64,000 nucleotides of DNA from Blastococcus mobilis (GCF_900188025.1 NZ_FZNO01000024.1:20772-84771), one strand, 5' to 3'; shown: positions 53,184 through 62,354, counted from the stretch's first letter. Numbers and translations: made by a program. Notes: generated by a model not told the origin, from the letters alone.

Positions 53184-54704
53184 TCAGTACGCTCCCGAGC
53201 CCCCGCGGACAGCGCCGAACGTCTTCCAGAGAATGAACAGGTCCATGCCGAAGGACCAGTTCTCCACGTATCGGACGTCCATGCGCACGGAGTCGTCCCA
53301 ACTGAGGTCGGACCGTCCGTTGATCTGCCAGAGCCCGGTCATTCCGGGCTTCACCAGGAACCGGCGGTGCATGTCGAAGCCGTACCGGTCGGTCTCGTGC
53401 GGCAAGGGAGGTCTCGGGCCGACCAGCGACATCTGCCCGCGTAGGACGTTGATCAGCTGCGGCAGCTCATCGAGGGAATACCGGCGCATGATCCGACCGA
53501 CCCGGGTGACCCGCGGATCGTCCTTCATCTTGAACAGCACACCGTTGCCGTCAGTGCGAGCCTGCAGCGCGGCAAGGCGCTCCTCGGCGTCGACGACCAT
53601 CGAGCGGAACTTCAGCATCGAGAAGGTCTTGCCGTCGCGGCCGACCCGCTCCTGCTTGTAGAAGGCCGGTCCCCGACTGGTCAGTCGCACCGATGCGCCG
53701 ATGACCAGCAGAAGGGGAAGCAGCAGCACCAGACCGAGGAAAGCGGCGGTGACATCGAACGCGCTCTTGGCGAGGCGGCGCGCGCCGGTCAGCTCCGGAC
53801 GCTCCACGTGGAGCAGCGGCAGGCCCGCCACCGGCCGGATTGCCACTCTCGGCCCGGCGAACTCGGTGACCGCAGGGGCGAGCAGCAACTCCGCGGACGT
53901 CTTCTCCAGCTCCCAGCCGAGCCGGCGCAGCGCCGGGCCCTCGAGCTCTGGGCTGGGCAGCACCGCCACGGTGTCCACCTCGTACCTGCGGACGACGTCG
54001 ATGACGTCGTCCAGCGACCCGAGGACGGGAAGCCCGTCGAAGACCCGCTCGCGGCTCCCCTGCGACGCAGGTACGCAGCAGCCGATGATGTTCAGTCCGT
54101 GGTAGCGGCTGGCGTCGACCAACTCGTGCAGCGCGGAGACCCCGCTGCGGTGCCCGACGACGAGGGTGGTCTGGTGGTGCAGCCCCCGCCCGCGCTGCCG
54201 GTGGAGAACCTGACGGCGGGCGTAGCGCTGCAGGAGCGTGAGGACGGCGGCGAGTGGCAGCGCCACGACGACGAAGCCCCGGGCGATGTCCCACTTGAAC
54301 GCCCAACTCGCCGTGCCGAAGCCGGCGAGCACCCAGACGCTGGCGCTCAAGACCCGCCGGAACTCGTCGGCACCGACGTACAGGAAGCGCTGCTCGTAGG
54401 CCCGCCCGGCGAACATCGCCAGTACCCAGACGAAGGGCAGCACCGCCACCACGACGGCTGCCTGCATGGGCCCGGAGTGAGCCAGCCACACCGCGTCCCC
54501 ACCGAAGCGCACGAGGAGCCCGGCCGCTCCGGCGACGGCTGCGCAGAGCGCATCCCCGGCGACGATCGAGGTGAGATAGCGAGTGCGCCATTGACGGCGG
54601 GCCTGCGTGCCTTCGCCGCGGAGGTGGGGCAGTGGGGGGACGCTGCGCTGGACAGGAATGGCGCCGTGCTTCAGACGTGCGACATCGTGAGCCGACGCGA
54701 CCAT
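53184..54704 (-). CDS. Initiating polyprenyl-phosphate sugar transferase (WbaP/WcaJ type)
   Basis: A 506-residue enzyme with four N-terminal membrane helices (about 40-60, 75-95, 110-130, 140-160), a central CoA-binding-like domain (TTLVVGHRSGVSALHEL) and the catalytic C-terminal part: membrane helix about 310-333, KTFSMLKFRSMVVDAEERL, RRYSLDELPQLINVLRGQMS with the Asp-Glu pair, and KPGMTGLWQINGRSDLSW. It attaches hexose-1-phosphate (usually Glc or Gal) to undecaprenyl phosphate. ATG 54704 follows GGGGAC. Third initiating transferase in the window and the only long one. A likely -10 box lies 110 bp upstream. Confidence 0.92.
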   Translation of the reverse strand: MVASAHDVARLKHGAIPVQRSVPPLPHLRGEGTQARRQWRTRYLTSIVAGDALCAAVAGAAGLLVRFGGDAVWLAHSGPMQAAVVVAVLPFVWVLAMFAGRAYEQRFLYVGADEFRRVLSASVWVLAGFGTASWAFKWDIARGFVVVALPLAAVLTLLQRYARRQVLHRQRGRGLHHQTTLVVGHRSGVSALHELVDASRYHGLNIIGCCVPASQGSRERVFDGLPVLGSLDDVIDVVRRYEVDTVAVLPSPELEGPALRRLGWELEKTSAELLLAPAVTEFAGPRVAIRPVAGLPLLHVERPELTGARRLAKSAFDVTAAFLGLVLLLPLLLVIGASVRLTSRGPAFYKQERVGRDGKTFSMLKFRSMVVDAEERLAALQARTDGNGVLFKMKDDPRVTRVGRIMRRYSLDELPQLINVLRGQMSLVGPRPPLPHETDRYGFDMHRRFLVKPGMTGLWQINGRSDLSWDDSVRMDVRYVENWSFGMDLFILWKTFGAVRGGSGAY

Positions 54705-54814
54705 GTGTCCCCGTTCCCCGTGTCCTGCTCGCGCGGTGACGGTGGCGCCGCACTCCCTGCTCACCGGCAGTGCCGGCTGCTCCCGACGGACATCGGGAAC
54801 CTCAACGTTCAAGA

Positions 54815-54820
54815 ATCCTA
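54815..54820 (-). promoter_or_regulatory. Possible -10 box for the sugar transferase gene
   Basis: On the minus strand CTATAGGATTC contains TAGGAT (also TATAGG), an AT-rich island in GC-rich DNA, 111 bases before ATG 54704. A -35 match about 17 bases upstream is poor. Confidence 0.4.
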
Positions 54821-54943
54821 TAGAGGGACACGCCGATACGGAAGGTGAGATCGGTCGCCCTGTCGGGTGACGGCCGTCCGGGTCAGCTCCGCCGAGATGT
54901 GCGCGAGCGGAAGCGCCTGCGCGCCGGCCATCCCCGGAGCCCA

Positions 54944-55561
54944 TCAGCTGGCGCGTCGCACGTCGGCGGTCATGGACCCGACTCGATGGGGCCCTGCACA
55001 CTCCTCGAGGAGTGGGAGCAGTGCGCCGGCGATCGCGTCCCCGACCGCGAGGTGCACGGACGCCGGCCGGCCGATCGGGTCGGGGACATCGTCCTGATCC
55101 GTGTCGGCGGCTCGCCGAAGCGCGCGCCGCCGAGTCAACATCGCCACCAGGTCGCGGCCCCGGTCTGCAGGGTCGCCGGCGCCGGATCGATCCTCGGTGG
55201 GCGCGTCGGCCAGTAACTCTGCCGCCTCGAGCAAGGTGAACGTCCGGGCCAGTGCGCGTGGGGACACCTCGAGCACCTTGCGCCGATGCGCACGTGTCAT
55301 GGTCAGCACCAGGTCGGCCTCGTCGACGATCGCGGAAGTCAGCTGACGGGCCTCGAAGCCGCTGGGATCGCCCCCGAGGCCGACAAGGACCTGAGCTGAC
55401 GACGGGTCCATCCCGCGGCCCACCACCGCCTCGGTGCCTGCGCTGCTGGCGGTGAGGTCGTGTGCACGCTCGCCGAGCACCTCGTCAGCGAAGGCCCGGG
55501 TGAGGCGCTCGCCCAGGGGCGACCGGCAGATGTTGCCGGTGCAGACGAAGAGGATGTGCAC
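54944..55561 (-). CDS. Low-molecular-weight protein tyrosine phosphatase
   Basis: A 205-residue Wzb-like phosphatase. CTGNICRS at 7-14, SSAGTEAVVGRGMDPSSA, DLVLTMTRAHRRKVLEVSPRALARTFTL and DDVPDPIG with the general acid Asp. It shares the same insert and C-terminal extension plan as the phosphatase at 52255-52902, so the two are paralogues. It lies upstream of the long sugar transferase gene in the same direction (239-bp gap). Probable substrates are the BY-kinase or the sugar transferase itself; inference. Confidence 0.9.
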   Translation of the reverse strand: MHILFVCTGNICRSPLGERLTRAFADEVLGERAHDLTASSAGTEAVVGRGMDPSSAQVLVGLGGDPSGFEARQLTSAIVDEADLVLTMTRAHRRKVLEVSPRALARTFTLLEAAELLADAPTEDRSGAGDPADRGRDLVAMLTRRRALRRAADTDQDDVPDPIGRPASVHLAVGDAIAGALLPLLEECAGPHRVGSMTADVRRAS

Positions 55562-55724
55562 GACGTCGAGGCTAGCCCGTCGGACCGGTCGGTCTCGCTG
55601 GCAGGGAGTGTTGAACGTCGGCGCCTCCTGCTGTCAGGTCACCGATGCCGCTGGGGGCCTTGTGACTGCCGCGACACGAGGGGCGCAGGCCCCGAGCAGC
55701 GAAGGGTTCTTCGTCCACGGCGGA

Positions 55725-55730
55725 TAGGGT
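55725..55730 (+). promoter_or_regulatory. TANNNT -10 box for leaderless SGNH-like gene
   Basis: TAGGGT ends six bases before ATG 55737. The CGGGGC between them could instead act as a weak ribosome site. Confidence 0.4.
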
Positions 55731-55736
55731 CGGGGC

Positions 55737-56525
55737 ATGCGGGGGTTGGAGCGGCCGCCTCGATGGGGCATCGTGGCACTGGTCGTCCTGGTCATCGGCA
55801 ACGCAGCCCTTCTGACCTACCTGTTCGTTCTCCGGCCGGAGCCCACGGATCCCTACGTCCGGTCCACATCGGCGGCGGCCCCCACCACGCCGGCCGCGGA
55901 ACCGACCGCAGATGCGCCACCGGTCGCGGAGTCGCCCGAGGCGCCTCCAGTGCTCGCGGTGTACGGCGACGGCTACACGACCGGCTCGAGCCTTGGTGGG
56001 CAAGGGGCCCAGGGATGGCCTGCGCTGGTTGCTCAGCGCCTGGGTGCGGACCTTCGCCAGGCTGCGGTGTCCATGGCGGGGTACGCAGCCGTCGGCGTGA
56101 CCGGCGAAACGTTTCCTGACCTGGTGGCGGCAAATCCCGTGCCAGATGCCGACGTCGTCATCGTCTTCGGCAGCAGGAACGACACGGGCAGCTCTTTAGC
56201 GGCTGTGGAGCGGTCGGCGACGGAGACCCTGGCGACCCTGCGGGCCAATTCACCCGAGGCTCAGCTGCTCGTCATCGGGCCGGCGTGGAGCAACGCCAGC
56301 CCCCCGGCCGATCTCGACGACCTGAGTGACGCGGTGGAGCGCGCGGCTACCGCCGTTGGTGCCGCGTACGTCGATCCCCTGACGGAGGGCTGGTTCGCGG
56401 AGTCGGCGACGCTCATCGCGGACGACGGCATCTCGCCCACTGACGATGGTCACGCCTATCTGGCGGATCAGATCACGCCGCTCGTGGAGAGCGCCCTCAC
56501 CACCCTGGCGCAGCCCTCCGCTTGA
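55737..56525 (+). CDS. SGNH-like secreted protein lacking catalytic Ser and His
   Basis: A 262-residue protein with an N-terminal membrane anchor (about 11-32), a Pro/Ala/Thr linker and an SGNH/GDSL fold. Block I reads AVYGDGYTTG, so Gly79 replaces the nucleophile Ser. Block III is kept (FGSRND). Block V reads DDGISPTDDGH: Ser233 replaces the catalytic His after Asp230. Block II Gly (SMAGYAAVGVTG) is present. With both catalytic side chains gone it is unlikely to be an esterase; a polysaccharide-binding or acetyl-recognition role is possible. It is a single gene between the phosphatase and BY-kinase genes. Confidence 0.78.
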   Translation: MRGLERPPRWGIVALVVLVIGNAALLTYLFVLRPEPTDPYVRSTSAAAPTTPAAEPTADAPPVAESPEAPPVLAVYGDGYTTGSSLGGQGAQGWPALVAQRLGADLRQAAVSMAGYAAVGVTGETFPDLVAANPVPDADVVIVFGSRNDTGSSLAAVERSATETLATLRANSPEAQLLVIGPAWSNASPPADLDDLSDAVERAATAVGAAYVDPLTEGWFAESATLIADDGISPTDDGHAYLADQITPLVESALTTLAQPSA

Positions 56526-56806
56526 GGCACTGGGCGTTCGTCACCGGTGCGCTCCACTCGACCTCAGCGGTGTCTCAAGGCTGGCTTGTGCAGTCCTCGC
56601 CTGGTAACGGTGCACCCTTTGACTTTGAGTCACCGGGGAATCCGCACCACCATCTTGAGGCGTGCCCGGGAGGCCGGGGATCGCCGGCCGCGCGGCTGTA
56701 ACAACTGTGCCGATCGCGACATTGGTTCGCCTGGGCGTTCGTCAAACCTGACAAGCTGCGGTACCTGCTCGCATGCCCGTCCGGGCAGGAAGTGGCGGAG
56801 GAACCG

Positions 56807-58303
56807 CTATCTCACCGGCGGGCGGTGAGAAACCCGAGCTTCCCCGCCTTCTGCTGGGACCGGCGGAAGGGAGGTGGTGTGGTCGATCATGCGAGCTGGG
56901 CCTGACTTGCCGCCGGAACCCCCAGCGCCCCCACCCGGCTGCTCTGGCGTGGCGGCGTAGCTGTAGCTGTAGCCGTAGCCGTAGCTGTCTGCCGCCTTGG
57001 GTGGGATCCGGTTGAGCAGCACACCGAGGAGCTTGGCCTCGATCCGGTGCAGCGCGGTGGCGGCCTGCTGGAGCTGCGCGTGGGTGGTCACGCCGTGGCG
57101 AGCCACGATGATCGCCCCGTCGGCGGCAACGGAGAGCACCGCAGCGTCGGTGACAGGCAGGAGCGGAGGGGCGTCGACGATCACGTAGTCGTTCTCCTCC
57201 CGCGCCTGGGCGAGGAGCGACCGCATCTGCTTGGAACCCAGCATCTCGCTCGGGTTTGGCGGCATCGGCCCAGCGGCCAGCACGCTGAGGCAACCGTCCC
57301 CGTAGGGCTGGGTGAGTTCGTCGTAGCGCGCCGTCCCGGCGAGCACGTTTGAGAGCCCGGCTCCGCTGATCATGCCGAGGTAGTTGGTGACTCGCGGCCG
57401 GCGCAGGTCGCCCTCGATCAGCGCGACGCGAGCCCCCGACTGCGCGAGAACCAACGCGAGGTTGACCGCGACGGTGGTCTTGCCTTCACCGGGGAGCGAA
57501 CTGGTGATGACGATGGTGCGAGCCGGGTCGTCGACGTCCAGGAACTGCAGGTTGGTCCGAATCTGCCGGTAGGCCTCGGCTGTTTCCGAGTAGCCGTCCT
57601 CGTCGGTGACGACATGACGCTCGAGCAGGGCGGGGTCCTCCACCAAGGCGCCGACCAGGCCGACGCCGGCCAAGCGAGTGACGTCGTCCGGCGTCTTCAC
57701 GGTGTTGTCCAGCCGCTCGCGACCGATTGCGGCACCGGCGCCGACGAGGAGCCCGGCCAGCGCCCCCAGAGCCAGGTTGCGGAGGGGTTGCGGCGTGGTT
57801 GGGCTGTCGGCGACCTTGGGTGCCTCGGTCACGGTCACCTTTACCGTCGAGCTCGTGGCACCCTCCGGAGTCTCGAGCTCGGTGACCATTTCGGTGAATT
57901 CCTGGCCGATCGCCGAGGCAATGTCCCGCGCCTCGGTGGCCGAGGTCCGAGTGACTGCGACGTCCAACAGGACTGTGTCGGGGATGGCGCTCGCAGCAAT
58001 GCCCGCTGTCAGCTCGCTGGGGGCGTCCGAGAGTCCGAGCTGCTCGATCACGCGGCCCGCGAGCTGCTCACCGGTAAGCAGCTGCACGTACGAGGTGACG
58101 CGCTGCTGCGAGAACAGGTTGCCCTGGTACGCGGTAGACGTGTCGTCGGTGCCGGTCGTCGACACGAACAGCTGCGTGCTCGACGTGTACTGCGGCGTGG
58201 TCTGCCAGGTGACGACTCCGGCGGCCGCGAGACCGACCAGGAGACCGACGACGAGGAGCCACCAGCCATTGCGCAGCGCCTGGACGACGTCCTTCAGTTC
58301 CAC
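56807..58303 (-). CDS. Wzz-BY-kinase polysaccharide tyrosine autokinase
   Basis: A 498-residue protein with a Wzz domain between membrane helices (about 14-33 and 174-193) and a complete BY-kinase domain: P-loop PGEGKTT with Lys275, Walker A' region ALIEGDLRRP, Walker B VIVDAPPLLPV, and a Tyr-rich C-terminal cluster (SYGYGYSYSY) for autophosphorylation. It controls chain length and export. GTG 58303 has GAGG eight bases before; a TTG at 58318 is possible. It aligns without gaps over its first 310 residues with the protein at 3674-5125, which has lost the Lys. It pairs with the two LMW phosphatases in this cluster. Confidence 0.92.
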   Translation of the reverse strand: MELKDVVQALRNGWWLLVVGLLVGLAAAGVVTWQTTPQYTSSTQLFVSTTGTDDTSTAYQGNLFSQQRVTSYVQLLTGEQLAGRVIEQLGLSDAPSELTAGIAASAIPDTVLLDVAVTRTSATEARDIASAIGQEFTEMVTELETPEGATSSTVKVTVTEAPKVADSPTTPQPLRNLALGALAGLLVGAGAAIGRERLDNTVKTPDDVTRLAGVGLVGALVEDPALLERHVVTDEDGYSETAEAYRQIRTNLQFLDVDDPARTIVITSSLPGEGKTTVAVNLALVLAQSGARVALIEGDLRRPRVTNYLGMISGAGLSNVLAGTARYDELTQPYGDGCLSVLAAGPMPPNPSEMLGSKQMRSLLAQAREENDYVIVDAPPLLPVTDAAVLSVAADGAIIVARHGVTTHAQLQQAATALHRIEAKLLGVLLNRIPPKAADSYGYGYSYSYAATPEQPGGGAGGSGGKSGPARMIDHTTSLPPVPAEGGEARVSHRPPVR

Positions 58304-58432
58304 GGACGGGCCTCGCAATCGGAAGATGAAGCAGGTTGAGCGCCGTCCATGGCCGAATGGAGCGATCCTGCATGCCCCCTGAGGTTACAGGGATACGCTC
58401 GGTAATCCTCGCAACGACAGCACAAGCCGGCG

Positions 58433-59398
58433 TCAGGCAGCCCGGACAGAGCCTTCGGCGAGCTGCGACTGATACCAGGCGTACGTCTGCTCCAAGCCGT
58501 CGCGGAGGTCGATCTCCGCGCGCCAACCGAGCCCGTGCAGCTTCGAGACGTCCAGCAGCTTGCGCGGGGTGCCGTCGGGCTTGGTGGTGTCCAACTCGAG
58601 CGCGCCGTCGTAACCCACGATGTCCGCCACCATCTGGGCCAGCTCGCGGATCGACAGATCGGCGCCCACACCGACGTTGATCGGCGCGGGATCGTCGTAA
58701 TTCTCGAGCAGGAACAGGCAGGCGCGGGCCAAGTCGTCCACGTGCAGGAACTCGCGCAGCGGCGTTCCGGTGCCCCAGACGACGACCTCCGGGGCGTCGG
58801 CGAGCTTGGCCTCGTGGAACCGGCGAATAAGTCCGGGCAGGACGTGGGAGTTCTCCGGGTGGAAGTTGTCGCCCGGCCCGTAGAGATTGGTGGGCATGGC
58901 AGAGATGTAGTGGACCCCGTGTTGCCGGCGGAGCGCCTGAACCTGCAGGACTCCGGAAATCTTGGCGATGGCGTAGGCGTCGTTCGTCTCTTCGAGCGGA
59001 CCGGTGAGCAGGCTGTCCTCGCGGATCGGCTGCGGCGCCAGCTTGGGATAGATGCAGCTCGAGCCGAGGAACAACAGGTGTGTCGTGCCATGGCGTGCTG
59101 CGGCGTCGAGCACGTTGACCTGCATCCGCAGGTTGTCCGAGATGAAGTCTGCGGGGTAGGTGCTGTTGGCGAGGATGCCGCCCACCTTGGCGGCGGCCAT
59201 GACGACGGTCGCTGGTCGCTCGCCCGCGAAGAAGCTCTCGACCGCCGAGGCGTCGCGCAGGTCCAGCTCCGAGGAGCTGCGGGTGACCAGCGAGGTGAAC
59301 CCAGCGTCCTCGAAGTGGCGCAGGACCGCCCCTCCGACCAGCCCGCGGTGCCCGGCGATGAACGTGCGGGCACTTCGATCGAGCAGTGCGATCGGCAT
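58433..59398 (-). CDS. fcl: GDP-L-fucose synthase
   Basis: A 321-residue epimerase-reductase that turns GDP-4-keto-6-deoxymannose into GDP-L-fucose. FIAGHRGLVGGAVLRHF is the NADPH site, LGSSCIYPKLAPQPI carries the catalytic Ser and Cys, and YAIAKISG the Tyr-x3-Lys. PTNLYGPGDNFHPENSHVLP is a strong family signature. ATG 59398 has AGGGAG five bases before it. It is divergent from gmd with 85 bp between them, so the two share a regulatory region. Confidence 0.95.
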   Translation of the reverse strand: MPIALLDRSARTFIAGHRGLVGGAVLRHFEDAGFTSLVTRSSSELDLRDASAVESFFAGERPATVVMAAAKVGGILANSTYPADFISDNLRMQVNVLDAAARHGTTHLLFLGSSCIYPKLAPQPIREDSLLTGPLEETNDAYAIAKISGVLQVQALRRQHGVHYISAMPTNLYGPGDNFHPENSHVLPGLIRRFHEAKLADAPEVVVWGTGTPLREFLHVDDLARACLFLLENYDDPAPINVGVGADLSIRELAQMVADIVGYDGALELDTTKPDGTPRKLLDVSKLHGLGWRAEIDLRDGLEQTYAWYQSQLAEGSVRAA

Positions 59399-59443
59399 AA
59401 CGCTCCCTGTGGTTTCGAGTCGGCACATACAGTAGCTGCGCAA

Positions 59444-59462
59444 CGCCCGAGCGCTTCGGGCG
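59444..59462. promoter_or_regulatory. Inverted repeat in the gmd-fcl intergenic region
   Basis: A 7-bp perfect inverted repeat, CGCCCGA and TCGGGCG, 5-base centre, between TACAGT (59428-59433, a TANNNT box on the plus strand, overlapping TACTGT on the minus strand) and the gmd ribosome site. It could be an operator or a leader hairpin for gmd. The overlapping -10-like boxes suggest one shared bidirectional promoter. Confidence 0.35.
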
Positions 59463-59483
59463 CGACTACCTGGGAGCAACTCT

Positions 59484-60497
59484 GTGGCGAAGTCCGCCTT
59501 GATCACCGGCGTCACCGGGCAGGACGGTTCGTATCTGGCCGAACTGCTGTTGAGCAAGGGCTACGAGGTGCACGGGCTCGTCCGCCGCTCGTCGTCCTTC
59601 AACACCGAGCGTCTCGACGGCATCTACCAGGACCCGCACACGGCAAACCGCCGCCTGTTCCTGCACTTCGGGGACCTCAACGACGGTGTGACGCTGATCA
59701 ACGTGCTGCGCGACATCAATCCCGACGAGGTCTACAACCTCGGTGCCCAGTCGCACGTGCGCGTGTCGTTCGACCAGCCGGTGTTCACCGGTGACGTGAC
59801 CGGAGTCGCCGCCATGCGTCTCCTCGAGGCCGTTCGCGCCGCGCGCGTCCGCACCAAGATTTACCAGGCGTCCTCGTCGGAGATGTTCGGCGCGACTCCC
59901 CCGCCGCAGAACGAGGAGACGCCGTTCTATCCGCGCAGCCCCTACGGCGTGGCAAAGGTCTACGCCTACTGGGCCACCCGCAATTACCGTGAGGCTTACG
60001 GGCTGTTCGCCGTCAACGGCATCTTGTTCAACCACGAGTCCCCTCGTCGCGGCGAGACGTTCGTGACCCGGAAGGTGACCCGCGCCGTCGCGCGGATCCA
60101 GGCCGGCCTGCAGGAGAAGCTTTACATGGGCAACCTCGGCGCGGTGCGCGACTGGGGTTACGCCCCGGAGTACGTCGAGGGCATGTGGCGGATGCTGCAG
60201 CACTCGGAGCCGCAAGACTATGTACTGGCCACGAACACCGCTTACTCGGTGCGCGACTTCGTGCAGATGGCGTTCGACCACGCCGGGCTGGAGTGGGAGA
60301 AGTACGTCGAGCACGACGAGCGCTACGAGCGCCCCACCGAGGTCGACGCGCTGATCGGCGACTACTCGAAGGCCAAGACCGAGCTCGGCTGGGAGCCCAA
60401 GGTACTTACGCCCGAGCTAGTGAAGATCATGGTCGACGCCGACGTCCAGGAGCTCGACGACGAGCGGGCTGGCCGCAACATCCGCATCGACAGCTGA
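59484..60497 (+). CDS. gmd: GDP-mannose 4,6-dehydratase
   Basis: A 337-residue dehydratase making GDP-4-keto-6-deoxymannose. [19 protein letters not shown] is the NADP site, [16 protein letters not shown] a Gmd hallmark, [21 protein letters not shown] carries the catalytic residues, [10 protein letters not shown] the Tyr-x3-Lys, and [15 protein letters not shown] the substrate loop. GTG 59484 has GGGAG eight bases before it. With fcl it gives the GDP-L-fucose pathway. Confidence 0.96.
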   Translation: MAKSALITGVTGQDGSYLAELLLSKGYEVHGLVRRSSSFNTERLDGIYQDPHTANRRLFLHFGDLNDGVTLINVLRDINPDEVYNLGAQSHVRVSFDQPVFTGDVTGVAAMRLLEAVRAARVRTKIYQASSSEMFGATPPPQNEETPFYPRSPYGVAKVYAYWATRNYREAYGLFAVNGILFNHESPRRGETFVTRKVTRAVARIQAGLQEKLYMGNLGAVRDWGYAPEYVEGMWRMLQHSEPQDYVLATNTAYSVRDFVQMAFDHAGLEWEKYVEHDERYERPTEVDALIGDYSKAKTELGWEPKVLTPELVKIMVDADVQELDDERAGRNIRIDS

Positions 60498-60541
60498 CCC
60501 CGTCACGGACGCCAACTGACGGTAGCTCTCCGGGCTGAGCG

Positions 60542-61015
60542 TCACACCGTCGGCGAGCGGTCCGCCATAACAGCGGCGAACCGGCACACCACCGGCAGCA
60601 CGGCAGCGGCCACCACGCCCCCCAAGACGTCGTGCACCTCGGTGGGCTGACCAATCCGATCGGGGACGTCGTCGGCTCACCGCCCTGTCGCGTGCCCGCG
60701 CACCGGCCCTCCGATCACGGGTGAGCGGGCCCCCTCTCGTTTCGACAGGACGAAACCCTCCCCGAGCTGATCGAGCAGCATCGCCGCCTAACCAGGGTGA
60801 ACGTCCAGGAGAGTGCCCCCAGTGGCCGAGCCAGTGCCTCCTGGCGGTGCTGACGCGTCAGCCCCGATGTGAGGTCGGCGGCCACGGCCATGCTCTTGTC
60901 GACCTGCTGGACGCGGAAGCCCGCCGGAATCCCGCCGAGCCGGAGCAGCGCGTCAGCACTCGAAGCGTCCATGGGCGCGGCCCCCAAGTTCAACTCTGCA
61001 GAGTGGTGTCGGTAC
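60542..61015 (-). pseudogene. Decayed LMW tyrosine phosphatase gene
   Basis: Pieces of a Wzb-like phosphatase survive in different frames on the minus strand: GAAPMDASSADALLRLGGIPAGF, shown in part, ADLTSGLTRQHRQEAL, PLGALSWTFTL near 60800-61015, and ADDVPDRIGQPTEVHD with a C-terminal end near 60542-60680. The P-loop end is missing and the middle is frameshifted. It is a third phosphatase, next to gmd, now dead. An IS630 element lies about 55 bp beyond its 5' side and may have removed the start. Confidence 0.75.
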
Positions 61016-61068
61016 ACGTTGCCTCCCCCTAGCTTTAGGCTGGCGCCATTGGCAGGGCACCGCCGCCG

Positions 61069-61097
61069 ACCTAGTGCCGCGGCTGCCAACCTTCGCC
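61069..61097 (+). repeat. Left terminal inverted repeat of IS630-type element
   Basis: 29 bp, matching the complement of 62326-62354 at about 24 positions; begins ACCTAGTGCCG and ends CAACCTTCGCC. Confidence 0.8.
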
Positions 61098-61189
61098 CGT
61101 TTCGGCGCGCGGCTGGGGGTCCCGGTCGGGGGTTAAGGGGGCCACTCTTTGTTCTCGTCTGATCCTGACTTCCCCGCAGGAGATGCGAG

Positions 61190-62341
61190 ATGGCTCAACC
61201 CGTGCAGGTGCGCCCGATCAGCAACGATGAGGGCAACCGGCTGCTGCGCATCGTGCGCCGCGGCACCGGGTCGGTGGCGACCTGGCGGCGGGCGCAGATG
61301 GTGCTGCTGTCGGCCCAGGGCATGCCGGTGGCCAAGATCGCCGAGGTCTCGTTCACCAGCCCCGACCGGGTCCGCGACGTGCTGCACAACTTCACCACCG
61401 ACGGCTTCGACTCGCTGTATCCGCGCTACGCCGGCGGCCGGCCGCCCAAGTTCGACCTCCAGCAACGGGCTGAGATCAAGAAGATCGCGTTGTCCCGGCC
61501 AGAAGACCATGACCTGCCGTTCTCGGTGTGGAGCCTGTCCAAGTTGGCCGACTTCCTGGTCGCCGAGGGGGTGGTCGACGACATCTCCCACGAGGGCCTG
61601 CGCGCCCTGCTGCATGACGAGGACGTCAGCTTTCAAGCGGTGAAGACCTTCACGGCCAGCACCGACCCGGACTACGACGCCAAGACCGGCCGGGTGCTGC
61701 AGCTGTACGCCATCGCCGACGGCCTGGCCGAGCCCGGGCCGGGCGATCCCAGCGTGGTCTTCTGCATGGACGAGGTCGGGCCGCTGAACCTGCAGCCGCA
61801 TCCGGGCAAGCAGTGGGCGCCGGTCGCCCGGGAGAAGGGCGATCCGGCCGCTCCCCGGCGGCGCCGGCGGCGGGCGACCTACACCCGCCCGCACGGGGTG
61901 CGCCACGTGCTCGCCGCGCTCGATCTGGGCCGCGACAAGCTCTACGGGCACATCACCGCACGTAAAGGCCGTACCCAGTTCTTGGCCTTCTGTCGCTACC
62001 TGCGCTCGCTCTACCCGCCTGGCGTGCGCATCGCGATCGTCTGCGACAACTTCAGCCCGCACCTGTCCACCGGCCGCGACGACCGGGTCGGCCGCTGGGC
62101 GGCGGCGAACAACGTCGAGATCGCCTACACCCCGTTCTACGGCTCCTGGCTCAACCGGATCGAGCCGCAGTTCACCGCGCTGCGCTACTTCACCCTCAAC
62201 GGCACCGACCACACGACCCACCGCGAACAGGCCGGCATGATCCGCCGCTACATCGCCTGGCGGAACCGGCACACCACCGATCCCAAACTCCGCAAGGTGA
62301 TCAAACGAGCCTCCGCCATCACCAGGGCGAAGGTTGCCTGA
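61190..62341 (+). CDS. IS630-family transposase
   Basis: A 383-residue DDE transposase. An N-terminal helix-turn-helix (SVATWRRAQMVLLSAQG, PVAKIAEVS) is followed by the catalytic domain with VVFCMDEVGPL (first Asp), IAIVCDNFSPH (second Asp) and WLNRIEPQF (Glu), the D-D-E spacing of IS630. No frameshift or stop breaks it, so the element may be active. ATG 61190 has AGGAGATGCGAG upstream. Confidence 0.93.
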   Translation: MAQPVQVRPISNDEGNRLLRIVRRGTGSVATWRRAQMVLLSAQGMPVAKIAEVSFTSPDRVRDVLHNFTTDGFDSLYPRYAGGRPPKFDLQQRAEIKKIALSRPEDHDLPFSVWSLSKLADFLVAEGVVDDISHEGLRALLHDEDVSFQAVKTFTASTDPDYDAKTGRVLQLYAIADGLAEPGPGDPSVVFCMDEVGPLNLQPHPGKQWAPVAREKGDPAAPRRRRRRATYTRPHGVRHVLAALDLGRDKLYGHITARKGRTQFLAFCRYLRSLYPPGVRIAIVCDNFSPHLSTGRDDRVGRWAAANNVEIAYTPFYGSWLNRIEPQFTALRYFTLNGTDHTTHREQAGMIRRYIAWRNRHTTDPKLRKVIKRASAITRAKVA

Positions 62342-62354
62342 CCCGGCACTAGGT
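62326..62354 (-). repeat. Right terminal inverted repeat of IS630-type element
   Basis: 29 bp, GGCGAAGGTTGCC to CGGCACTAGGT on the plus strand; overlaps the last codons of the transposase. Confidence 0.8.

Larger units (their letters stand above)
61069..62354 (+). mobile_element. Complete IS630-type insertion sequence
   Basis: A 1.29-kb element holding one transposase gene. Terminal inverted repeats of 29 bp lie at 61069-61097 and 62326-62354; they agree at ACCTAGTGCCG on the outside and GCCAACC/GGCAACC TTCGCC on the inside. Each end shows CTAG, consistent with the TA target duplication of IS630/Tc1 elements. The right repeat overlaps the 3' end of the transposase gene. It looks intact. Confidence 0.85.

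Noticed and set aside
53184..55001. Longer N-terminus for the long sugar transferase
   Set aside because: The first 99 residues are Arg/Gly-rich and would overlap the phosphatase gene; ATG 54704 has GGGGAC and precedes the first conserved part.
56526..56806. Repeated CTGGGCGTTCGTCA (near 56527 and 56732) as an attachment or regulatory site
   Set aside because: Only two short copies, with no symmetry and no integrase nearby; probably chance or a small local duplication.
61133..62272. Long minus-strand ORF over the IS630 element
   Set aside because: It is a shadow of the intact transposase in GC-rich DNA.
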